Shown here one piece after another: positions 18,291 to 25,564 of a stretch of 63,885 bases of DNA; the stretch's first letter is position 1; each line of letters opens with the position of its first letter. The translations under genes were made by a program, and so were the position numbers. This stretch comes from Bacillota bacterium (GTDB lineage Bacteria; Bacillota; Clostridia; Peptostreptococcales; Anaerovoracaceae), in assembly GCA_017397825.1 (NCBI GenBank), contig JAFQHT010000073.1, positions 1 to 63,885 of the forward strand, written 5' to 3'. The notes beneath the pieces are model-generated. The model saw only the letters and a list, made by a program, of their open reading frames with translations. It did not search any database and was not told the origin of the DNA.

Positions 18291-18962
18291 TTATTGATTC
18301 TTTCTGAAAGTATCTGCAATACGGCGGACTGTATCAATAAGATCCTCGTGGACGATTGAACGGGGCTCGTAACGGCAGATTCTGCAGGCAAGCTGGAAAA
18401 TGCTGGCCTGAAGTGCCATAACAAGTACAGTACCAAGGCCGAATGGTGCGCCCATAAGAATGCCGCATATAAGGGCGGCAACTTCGATACCGAATTTTAC
18501 AATTCCGATAGGAGCTTTAGGAAATTTCTTTCCGATTATAATCATCAGTGTGTCGCGCGGACCGCAGCCCAGTGCCGGACTCATATAAAGAATTGTTGAA
18601 AAAGATATGATTGTCTGGCCCAGCAGGGTGTAAATCACTCCCCATACAGGATTTGGTGCGGCAGGGATGAATGTAATAATCTGCAGAAAAATGTCGGAAA
18701 ATGCCGAAATCAGCACCACATTCAGTACCGTGCCTATGCCCAGTTTTCCGCGGCCGATAATATCAATAATGATGATAACAAGGCTGATGGAAAATGTGGC
18801 TGTACCGAAACTGATACCGGAAAAGCCTGAGATTCCAAGGGCCAGGGTGTTCCAGGCATTGGTGCCGGCAGCACCGGACATTACACCGAAAAAGTTGCCC
18901 AGGGCAAAAAGCATCAGGCCCAGGCAGCATACGAAAAGTCTTTTCGCATATTCAAAAAACAT
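18291..18962 (-). CDS. YczE/YyaS/YitT family membrane protein
   Basis: A 223-residue protein with five or six membrane segments and the G-C-G-P-R-D-T-L-M motif (about residue 132) seen in YczE-type proteins. B. subtilis YczE influences surfactin production by an unknown mechanism; the biochemical function is unknown. The ATG directly follows the znuB stop (no gap), so it is translated as the last gene of the zinc operon and a role in metal homeostasis is possible. Confidence 0.7.
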   Translation of the reverse strand: MFFEYAKRLFVCCLGLMLFALGNFFGVMSGAAGTNAWNTLALGISGFSGISFGTATFSISLVIIIIDIIGRGKLGIGTVLNVVLISAFSDIFLQIITFIPAAPNPVWGVIYTLLGQTIISFSTILYMSPALGCGPRDTLMIIIGKKFPKAPIGIVKFGIEVAALICGILMGAPFGLGTVLVMALQASIFQLACRICRYEPRSIVHEDLIDTVRRIADTFRKNQ

Positions 18963-19823
18963 CTAGGCCACCTGCTTTCTCATAAAACTACCTGCCAGGC
19001 TGAAACCGCCGAACACCAGCAGATCCACAACCACAATGGTTGCACCTACAGGTGAGGAAATCATGATTGAAACCAGAATTCCAAGGGCAGCGCTGACAAC
19101 CGCCACCACAGCGGAGCATATTATAACCTGTCTGAAAGTGCTGAATACACGCATTGCAGACAGAGCAGGGAAAATCATAAGTGCCGAGGTCAGCAGGGCG
19201 CCAACCAGATTCATGGCCAGCACAATTATAATTGCAGTAATCACAGCTACCATCAGGTTGTATATTGAAGCATTGACACCGGTAGCCACAGCGAAGTTTT
19301 CGTCAAATGTGATAGCGAAGATTTTGTTGTAAAACACCAGAAAAACGCAGATTACCAGCACGCTCATAATTACGCAGACCAGTACGTCACGCTCCTGAAG
19401 TGTCAGAATTGAAGTGGAGCCGAACAAAGTGCTGCATACGTCACCGGAAACGTTGGCCGAGGCGCTGAACATATTCAGCAGCAGGTAGCCTGCCGCCATA
19501 GAGCCTACAGAAAGCATGGCCAGAGCCGCATCACCTTTTATGCGGGCGTTGCTGCTGCTTCGCAGGAGCAGGACTGCGGCGATAATTGTCACAGGCATAA
19601 CCACCATAAGTTCGCTGCTGATGGAAAAAACAGCCGCGATTGCCATAGCACCGAAAGCCACATGAGAAAGGCCGTCGCCGATAAATGAATAACGTTTAAG
19701 CACAAGTGTAACCCCTAGAAGGGAGGAACAAAGCGCTGTCAGTACCCCTGCTATGAAAGCGTAGCGCACGAATGGGTAGGAGAGGTATTCGGGGATTTTT
19801 GCGAGAATTTCCAATAAGTTCAT
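18963..19823 (-). CDS. znuB: Zinc ABC transporter permease
   Basis: A 286-residue ABC-3 family permease with about eight membrane segments, opening F-V-R-Y-A-F-I-A-G-V-L-T-A-L-C-S-S-L-L-G and continuing with S-F-I-G-D-G-L-S-H-V-A-F-G, the family signature. It overlaps znuC by one base (TAATG). With ZnuA and ZnuC it imports Zn2+; manganese specificity cannot be excluded from the permease alone, but the Zur-type regulator and His-rich binding protein favour zinc. Confidence 0.9.
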   Translation of the reverse strand: MNLLEILAKIPEYLSYPFVRYAFIAGVLTALCSSLLGVTLVLKRYSFIGDGLSHVAFGAMAIAAVFSISSELMVVMPVTIIAAVLLLRSSSNARIKGDAALAMLSVGSMAAGYLLLNMFSASANVSGDVCSTLFGSTSILTLQERDVLVCVIMSVLVICVFLVFYNKIFAITFDENFAVATGVNASIYNLMVAVITAIIIVLAMNLVGALLTSALMIFPALSAMRVFSTFRQVIICSAVVAVVSAALGILVSIMISSPVGATIVVVDLLVFGGFSLAGSFMRKQVA

Positions 19824-20605
19824 TACTTGTAATACCTCCTGTTCTTGCTGAGATCCTGGGCACGGACGCAGAGTTCGGCTTCCTCGACAAATTTTGACAA
19901 GCCCTCGCTCTGGCTGCGAAAAGCAGTTTTGAGGGGGCTTTTTACATAGTCTTCCTTGGTGCCGAAGAACTGGAGCCTGCTGCCCATGTGCAGGATGTGA
20001 CTTGCATATTTTACAGCGGACTCAATATCGTGGGAGACCATTATAATAGTGGTATGGTCCTCCTCGTTGAGGCGCTGGATGATTTCATACATTTCAGCAG
20101 TTGCTGCCGGGTCCAGGCCTGAAACAGGCTCGTCCAGCAAGAGCATTTTGCGGGTTGCACAAAGGGCTCTTGCCAGAAGCACGCGCTGCTGCTGCCCTCC
20201 GGAAAGGTCGCGGTAGCAGCGATTTTTTTTGTCGGCGATTCCCAGACGTTCCATATTGGCCAGGGCCTGCTGCTTCTGCGCGGCAGTGTAAAAAGGTCTC
20301 AGGCCGGAGGCTGCCAGAAATCCGGAAAGAACGATTTCGCCCACGGATGCAGGAAAATCTTTCTGCACCGGTGTCTGCTGCGGCAGATAGCCGATTTCAG
20401 AGGCCGCAAGACCGTCGCCGCGGATGATTTCTCCGCTGAGAGGCGGTGTCAGGCCCACCAGAGTCTTTACAAGGGTGGACTTGCCGGAGCCGTTTTCGCC
20501 AACGATGCAGAGGTAGTCGCCCTTATTGACCTGGAAATTTATATCCTGGGAAACGGTCATATTATCGTAACCCAGACAAAGATTTTTTGCTATTAATTGT
20601 GACAT
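19823..20605 (-). CDS. znuC: Zinc ABC transporter ATP-binding protein
   Basis: A 260-residue ATPase with Walker A G-E-N-G-S-G-K-S-T, the Q-loop region L-P-Q-Q, the ABC signature L-S-G-G-Q-Q-Q-R, Walker B L-L-L-D-E-P, and the H-loop V-S-H-D. It couples ATP hydrolysis to the ZnuB permease. It lies 60 bases downstream of znuA and is translationally coupled to znuB. Confidence 0.93.
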   Translation of the reverse strand: MSQLIAKNLCLGYDNMTVSQDINFQVNKGDYLCIVGENGSGKSTLVKTLVGLTPPLSGEIIRGDGLAASEIGYLPQQTPVQKDFPASVGEIVLSGFLAASGLRPFYTAAQKQQALANMERLGIADKKNRCYRDLSGGQQQRVLLARALCATRKMLLLDEPVSGLDPAATAEMYEIIQRLNEEDHTTIIMVSHDIESAVKYASHILHMGSRLQFFGTKEDYVKSPLKTAFRSQSEGLSKFVEEAELCVRAQDLSKNRRYYK

Positions 20606-20665
20606 ATTTTGTCGCCTTTCTTATTTATGTATTGGGCGTGTCGAATTTTGTCGAAATGCCCGTAC

Positions 20666-21703
20666 TTAGTTCAGAGCCTTGGTAAGTGCCTCAATGTTTT
20701 CTTCCATTATATCCAGCCATGCTGCGCCGCCGTCAATGTCTTTTGCGGTAACTGACTGCATGGAGTTGAGCTCCAGCACATGGGCACCGGGGTTTGCAGA
20801 GTTGTTGATAACAGTATATGCCAGATCCGGTTTGGATTTGTGAAGGACGATTACTGTATCCAGACCCAGTGTGTCCACAGTCTCTGACAAGGTCAGTATA
20901 GTTTCAAAACTTGCTTCTGTCTCAGCAGAACATCCAGGAAAGGCCGCTACATGGGCCAGGCCGTAGTCTTCCAGCAGGTATTTGAATGGATACCGGTCTG
21001 CAAAAAGAATGGTTTTGTGGCCGGAATCGCATACTGAATTTTCGAAATGGGCATCCAGTTTGCGGATTTTGTCGATATATGTCGAAGCATTAGCCTCGTA
21101 GTAATCTGCATTGTCCGGGTCCAGTTCTGCTATTGACTCTGCGATCTGACCGATGAAAGCCGGGGCCATTTTTAGGGAAAGCCACAGATGCTCATCGGTG
21201 GAGTGGACGTGACCGTCGTGACCTGCTTCGTCACCGGCTGGTTCATGGTCATGGCCGTGGCCGTCATGGTCGTCGTGTTCGTCATGATCATGATCGTCGT
21301 GTTCGTCAGCAGTGTACCGGTCCGCAAGCTTATGGTTATGCTCAAAAATCTCCATAATTTCAACGTGTGTCCTGTGTTCTGACTGAGATGACTCAAGGGC
21401 ATCTTCAATCCAGAACTCAGAATCGCCGCCGGTAAAAATCATCAGGTCTGCATCAGCGATTTTTACCATGTCAGCCACAGAAGGCTGATAGCTGTGCATG
21501 TCCATGCCGCTTGCGTTGAGGAGCTGCAGGTCAAGGCCTCCCGGGTTTTCTCCGAGAATCTGGCGGGTCCAGTCGTATTCAGCGAAGGCCGCACAGAGTA
21601 TTTTTGGTGTGTCGGAATTTGTTGAAACATCTGAAGATCCGCATCCGCCGCCAAGGACCAGCATAGCAGCAAGCATCGCTGCTGCAATTTTTTTCTTTAT
21701 CAT
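20666..21703 (-). CDS. znuA: Zinc-binding lipoprotein of the ABC transporter
   Basis: A 345-residue cluster A-I solute-binding protein. The signal peptide ends in a lipobox (L-G-G-G-C, Cys about residue 21), so it is anchored to the membrane by a lipid. About residues 130-170 form a His/Asp-rich loop with some 14 His, typical of ZnuA and thought to collect zinc. The metal-site His in M-D-M-H-S-Y-Q-P-S and H-L-W-L-S-L fit the family. The start overlaps the zur stop by four bases (ATGA). Confidence 0.93.
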   Translation of the reverse strand: MIKKKIAAAMLAAMLVLGGGCGSSDVSTNSDTPKILCAAFAEYDWTRQILGENPGGLDLQLLNASGMDMHSYQPSVADMVKIADADLMIFTGGDSEFWIEDALESSQSEHRTHVEIMEIFEHNHKLADRYTADEHDDHDHDEHDDHDGHGHDHEPAGDEAGHDGHVHSTDEHLWLSLKMAPAFIGQIAESIAELDPDNADYYEANASTYIDKIRKLDAHFENSVCDSGHKTILFADRYPFKYLLEDYGLAHVAAFPGCSAETEASFETILTLSETVDTLGLDTVIVLHKSKPDLAYTVINNSANPGAHVLELNSMQSVTAKDIDGGAAWLDIMEENIEALTKALN

Positions 21704-22128
21704 ATATGCCTGCCTTTCCCGTCCGTACCGCAGCCTTCGCAGCGGCCGTAAAGCAGAGTCTGGCTCAGGTCGATGTCAAAGTGGCTGAGGGCATGTATGC
21801 GTTCCAGTAATTTTTCGGATTCTTCATCACTCATGTGTATCAGCCTGCCGCAGCCAGTGCACTTCATGTGCATGTGGTGGTGACAGTGCTCGCCGCCGAT
21901 AATCTGGTAAGTGGCTTTGACACCTCCCCCTTTGGAAAAGCAGGTTACAGTACCTTCTTCGACAAGTTTCGACATAAGTCGGTAGACAGTGCTTTTTCCC
22001 GGTGCGTTTTCAAAAGCCGGATCAGCCTTCATTTTTTCTACAATTTCGTCGATGGTAAAAGCCCTTTCTGCGTGGCATTTAAGGAAATCTATTAAATCTG
22101 TTTTCTGTTGTGTTCTGTAAGTAGCCAA
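21700..22128 (-). CDS. zur: Fur-family zinc uptake regulator
   Basis: A 142-residue Fur-type repressor with an N-terminal winged helix (G-K-S-T-V-Y-R-L-M-S-K-L), the His cluster E-H-C-H-H-H-M-H, and two Cys pairs (C-T-G-C-G and C-E-G-C-G) for the structural zinc. As first gene of an operon encoding a zinc importer it is most likely Zur, repressing uptake when zinc is sufficient. A Fur-type palindrome lies directly upstream, implying autoregulation. GGAGAAAA precedes the ATG. Confidence 0.88.
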   Translation of the reverse strand: MATYRTQQKTDLIDFLKCHAERAFTIDEIVEKMKADPAFENAPGKSTVYRLMSKLVEEGTVTCFSKGGGVKATYQIIGGEHCHHHMHMKCTGCGRLIHMSDEESEKLLERIHALSHFDIDLSQTLLYGRCEGCGTDGKGRHI

Positions 22129-22149
22129 TGATTTTCTCCTTAATTAAAA

Positions 22150-22176
22150 TGAGAACGATTCCGAGAATCATTCTCA
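22150..22176. promoter_or_regulatory. Zur/Fur-like operator
   Basis: The 27 bases TGAGAA-C-GATTC ... TCATTCTCA form an imperfect palindrome of the Fur-box type, placed between the -10 and the zur start codon. Confidence 0.8.
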
Positions 22177-22180
22177 AATT

Positions 22181-22208
22181 ATTATACACCAAAGTGGTAA
22201 AAAGTCAA
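22181..22208 (-). promoter_or_regulatory. Promoter of the zur-znu operon
   Basis: On the minus strand TTGACT (22208-22203), 16-base spacer, TATAAT (22186-22181). The operator lies just downstream, so bound Zur would block initiation. Confidence 0.8.
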
Positions 22209-22239
22209 GATGTTGTCTTAGCCATTGCATGTGCACCGT

Positions 22240-23085
22240 CTACATATCATAAGGCCCGCCAATCACATGGCGGCAGACATGGATGTACTGGCTGGCATCG
22301 GCACAGGTCGCCCACTTGATGAGAGAAATCCGGCCCCGGTCAATTTCAATGCAGGTGATTGTGCCCGGATGGACGCAGGAACCGGTGTTGCAGTAGCGCC
22401 AGCCCGATTCAGAAGAGTGCAGGGCAGGGCGGTGCGTGTGGCCGGCCACAAGATTGGCTGAATTGGTACGGCACCAGGCCATGAGCCGCTGCTCCACCAT
22501 TTTGCCTTTGTTGTAGTTTTTGGCTGCACTGGTGGGGTCTTTGAACCCGCAGAGTTCAAGTGGCCGCCAGAAGTAGCGGACAAGCCAGCGGGAAAGCTTC
22601 CAGAACTGGTTGTTCAGCGGATCCGCCTGATGACCGTGAATCAGGTGGTAGTCGCCGTGACCGGAAAGGACTTTGGGCCTTATAATTACTCCCTCGCTGA
22701 CCGGCGGCAGTGGAGGAACACCGAAACCGGGGCGCGATTTGATACGGTCGTGATTGCCCCAGACCATGAACAGCCGGCCGGCCTCGTTAAACCGCTCAAG
22801 AAGACCGAAAATATCCCTGTGTACCTCCGCAATGTCAACAAACCGGCGGTTTTCCCAGAGCTCGTCACCGTCACCCAGCTCGATATATGTAAAGTCGTTA
22901 TTAAAATAGTAGGTCAGGGCCGCCTCGTAAATTGTTTTGTTGGGCAGGAAACTGTCAGTCCAGTTGCCGCAGCCCCGGTGGCAGTCACTGAAAACCACCA
23001 TGCGCCTGTGAATGGCCGTGCTCAGAACCGGTGCGTTTTCAAGAGCTTTGTCAATCTGCCGGTTAAAAAATTTTTCGGAAAACAT
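22240..23085 (-). CDS. Calcineurin-like metallophosphoesterase
   Basis: A 281-residue soluble protein with the full metallophosphoesterase motif set: F-S-D-C-H-R-G, L-G-D-G-D-E-L-W, W-G-N-H-D-R, H-G-H-Q-A-D and V-A-G-H-T-H-R-P. The arrangement is closest to the UDP-2,3-diacylglucosamine hydrolase (LpxH)-like branch, but Gram-positive substrates of this branch are unknown. The start is set at the ATG at 23085, preceded by GAGGAGGTG; upstream in-frame starts lack such a site. Divergent from the tyrosine recombinase. Confidence 0.82.
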   Translation of the reverse strand: MFSEKFFNRQIDKALENAPVLSTAIHRRMVVFSDCHRGCGNWTDSFLPNKTIYEAALTYYFNNDFTYIELGDGDELWENRRFVDIAEVHRDIFGLLERFNEAGRLFMVWGNHDRIKSRPGFGVPPLPPVSEGVIIRPKVLSGHGDYHLIHGHQADPLNNQFWKLSRWLVRYFWRPLELCGFKDPTSAAKNYNKGKMVEQRLMAWCRTNSANLVAGHTHRPALHSSESGWRYCNTGSCVHPGTITCIEIDRGRISLIKWATCADASQYIHVCRHVIGGPYDM

Positions 23086-23206
23086 AAAACACCTCCTCAT
23101 GCAGAATATGCGCCCACATAGGCCTTTCGTGCTAAAAATCCGGCAAAGGGGTAGAATAAGGGTAAGCAGCATAATAAAATTTTTTACATCGGGAGGAGGA
23201 CATGCA

Positions 23207-24043
23207 ATGCTGAATCTGAAAAAAGAACTGGAGGCTTACCTGAAGCACCTGCAGGAGGAAGAAAAAAGTAAGAATACCATAGAAAAATACGAAAGAGACA
23301 TCCGGAAATTCCTGACCTTTGCAGAAGCATCCGGGAAGCTTGATAAACAGACCGTTATCGGATATAAAGAGAGCATCACAGCGCAATACGCGGTGGCCAG
23401 TGTCAATTCCATGCTGGTGGCCGTCAACTGCTTTCTTAAGTATGCAGGAAAGGCTGACTGCTGCGTCCGCCTGCTTAAAAGCCAGCGCCAGAGCTGCGTA
23501 AGCGAAGAACGCCAGCTTACGCGGGAAGAATTCCACAGACTGATTAAGGCTGCCGCCACAAGACAGGACCAGCGCATAATGCTGGTGATGGAAACCATAT
23601 GTGCCACAGGAATCCGCGTTTCCGAGCTTCAGTTCATCACCGCCGAAGCAGTAAAAGCCGGCGTGGCACAGGTGGCCATGAAAGGCAAATGCCGCAGCGT
23701 GTTTCTTCCGGGCAGACTCCGCCAGAAACTCAAGGAATATATAAGGAAGAAACGGATCAGCAGCGGGGCTGTTTTCTGCACAGCAGGGGGCAGGCCACTG
23801 AACCGGTCCAACATCTGGGCGCAGATGAAAAAACTCTGCCGCGCGGCGGGAGTGGCAGCCACTAAAGTATTTCCCCACAACCTGCGGCACCTGTTTGCCA
23901 GAACCTTTTATCAGGCCGAAAGAGACATTGTAGCACTGGCCGACATCCTGGGTCACAGCAGTGTGGAGACCACCAGAATCTACACAAAAATAACCGCAGG
24001 TGAACAAGCCCGGAAAATCGAGCAGCTGCGGTTAATAACGTAA
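23207..24043 (+). CDS. Tyrosine recombinase/integrase (XerC-like), orphan
   Basis: A 278-residue site-specific recombinase with an N-terminal SAM-like core-binding domain (about 1-90) and a C-terminal catalytic domain. Catalytic residues are Arg137 in G-I-R-V-S-E-L, the beta-hairpin Lys in M-K-G-K, His224 and Arg227 in H-N-L-R-H, His250 in L-G-H-S-S, and nucleophile Tyr259 in R-I-Y-T-K. The ATG at 23207 has GGGAGGAGGA upstream. There is no excisionase or phage gene nearby. A short palindrome follows the stop codon at 24058. Confidence 0.85.
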   Translation: MLNLKKELEAYLKHLQEEEKSKNTIEKYERDIRKFLTFAEASGKLDKQTVIGYKESITAQYAVASVNSMLVAVNCFLKYAGKADCCVRLLKSQRQSCVSEERQLTREEFHRLIKAAATRQDQRIMLVMETICATGIRVSELQFITAEAVKAGVAQVAMKGKCRSVFLPGRLRQKLKEYIRKKRISSGAVFCTAGGRPLNRSNIWAQMKKLCRAAGVAATKVFPHNLRHLFARTFYQAERDIVALADILGHSSVETTRIYTKITAGEQARKIEQLRLIT

Positions 24044-24057
24044 GTGAAAACAGGTAC

Positions 24058-24077
24058 AACATAATTTGTATTATGTT
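24058..24077. repeat. 20-bp palindrome after the recombinase gene
   Basis: AACATAAT (24058-24065) and ATTATGTT (24070-24077) around TTGT. Two more hairpins follow (24090-24105 and 24122-24143). It could be a recombination core site, an operator or simply mRNA 3' structure. Apart from these and the terminator at 24229 I see nothing else in 24044-24394. Confidence 0.5.
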
Positions 24078-24228
24078 TAAAAAACGCCACTGCAAATATC
24101 TGCAGCGACGTTGGTACGAGTTTGCTTTTATCTGTGAAAGCAAGTTTACCATAAGTAGGCTTTAATTACAACAGATTTTTTGCTAAAAAATCCAAAAAAA
24201 CATGTTTTTTTGACAGCACAAAACAGCG

Positions 24229-24259
24229 CCTGGTTCCTGATGCGGGGACCGGGCTTTTT
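24229..24259 (+). terminator. Rho-independent terminator before the matrix locus
   Basis: CCTGGTTCC (24229-24237) pairs with GGGGACCGG (from 24244), including G-U pairs, followed by five T. Confidence 0.7.
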
Positions 24260-24394
24260 GGCATTAGTAAAACTGATTCTGGCCCCGGGTCAACCTTAAG
24301 TTTTACTTATGATTGCCGGAATATGTATCAAAGAGATATCACATAATACAAATTCTGTAGTATGCGATCTGCTTATAAAAGAGGAAGGCAGCAT

Positions 24395-25351
24395 ATGGCT
24401 AAAAAAAATAAAAAACTTAATAACCAGGCTGCAGCTCCTGCACCAGAGAAAAAAAAGAAAAACACCAAGGGCATTGTTCTTAACGTGCTCTATTATGGTT
24501 TTCTTGTATTGCTGGTAGTGGGAGTTTTTTTAGTAAGCAACATGGGAAGCGGCGGCAAAGTAAAGACCTTCGGAGGTTTTGCTGCGCTGACGGTTCTTTC
24601 AAGCTCCATGGAGGACGTTTACCCTAAGGACTCCATCATCCTCGTAAAGGAAACCCCTGCCTCCGAACTTACAATCGGAGACGACATTACATACATTGCC
24701 AACCAGACAACTGTAATAACACACAGAATCATCGAAATCACCGAAAACGGCAACGGCCGGGGCGGCAGAGCCTTTAAGACAAAAGGTGTAAACAACCCGA
24801 ACCCTGACTCATACCAGGTATTCGAAGAAAACGTGGTCGGCAAGGTAATCTGGAGCAGCTACATACTTGGCCGCGGCATCAAATTCGTAAGCAAAAACTG
24901 GCCGCTGGTGCTTTTCCTGCTGGCAGTGTTCGTCGGACTTGTCATAGTTCTGAATAAGATATTGTCAGAAGACGACGATGAAGAAGGAGATGGTAAATCC
25001 AAGGAAGCTCAGCAGCATCAGGCAGTGCAGCCTGATGCGCCGCCGCAAGCTCCTGCACCGCCTCCAGTGCAGCCAATACCGCAGCCAGCTCCGGCAGAGC
25101 CAATGACTCAGCCTGCAGCTGCGCCCGTGCAGGCACCGCAGCCAGCTCCGGCAGAGCCTCCGCAGATCATTGCAGGCCCTGAAACCGTTGCAGACGGCCG
25201 CAAGACAGTGGTTGTCACCATCAGCCCGCAGAAGGGCGGCAAACCCGATAAGGAAAAAGCTCCTATCATCATCGAAATCACATCCGCAAACCCTGCGCCG
25301 GTCATCATCCATACGCCGGATGCAGCACACATAAAAGAGGCGGAAAAATAA
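24395..25351 (+). CDS. sipW: SipW-type signal peptidase I with proline-rich C-terminal tail
   Basis: A 318-residue membrane peptidase of the ER/SipW type, which uses a Ser-His pair instead of Ser-Lys. Ser71 is in L-S-S-S-M-E and His110 in I-T-H-R-I-I-E. A Lys-rich N-terminus and membrane segment (about 35-53) come first, the catalytic domain next, then a second membrane segment (about 170-193). The remaining 125 residues are an acidic linker, then Pro/Ala/Gln-rich repeats (about 205-260) and a Lys/Ile/Val-rich end, absent from B. subtilis SipW. The start is the ATG at 24395 with GAGGAAGG upstream. It heads a locus of seven proteins with SipW-type signals, its likely substrates. Confidence 0.9.
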   Translation: MAKKNKKLNNQAAAPAPEKKKKNTKGIVLNVLYYGFLVLLVVGVFLVSNMGSGGKVKTFGGFAALTVLSSSMEDVYPKDSIILVKETPASELTIGDDITYIANQTTVITHRIIEITENGNGRGGRAFKTKGVNNPNPDSYQVFEENVVGKVIWSSYILGRGIKFVSKNWPLVLFLLAVFVGLVIVLNKILSEDDDEEGDGKSKEAQQHQAVQPDAPPQAPAPPPVQPIPQPAPAEPMTQPAAAPVQAPQPAPAEPPQIIAGPETVADGRKTVVVTISPQKGGKPDKEKAPIIIEITSANPAPVIIHTPDAAHIKEAEK

Positions 25352-25444
25352 AAAACACCCATAAATTATCTATAAGACCAATTTAATCTCTGCTACACAG
25401 GCAAACAAACACGGGCAAGACTTAACGAACAGGAGGAGATTGAA

Positions 25445-25561
25445 ATGGCAGAAGTTCATAAAAAGTGCGCAGACAACAGAATAAAATTTTTCCAGGCGAC
25501 AAGTAACGAGGTCGCCATTTTGCGTTACATAAAAAACCTCAGGGAAAGGGGGAGTGGCTGA
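25445..25561 (+). CDS. Small 38-residue ORF before the first fibre paralogue
   Basis: The frame opens at an ATG with AGGAGGAG 6 bases upstream and ends TGA at 25559, three bases before the next gene's ATG. The product is basic and soluble (M-A-E-V-H-K-K-C-A-D, ending L-R-E-R-G-S-G), with one Cys and no membrane segment. The strong ribosome site and tight spacing suggest translation, perhaps as a leader coupling translation to the large downstream gene. No family recognised. Confidence 0.5.
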   Translation: MAEVHKKCADNRIKFFQATSNEVAILRYIKNLRERGSG

Positions 25562-25564
25562 TAT

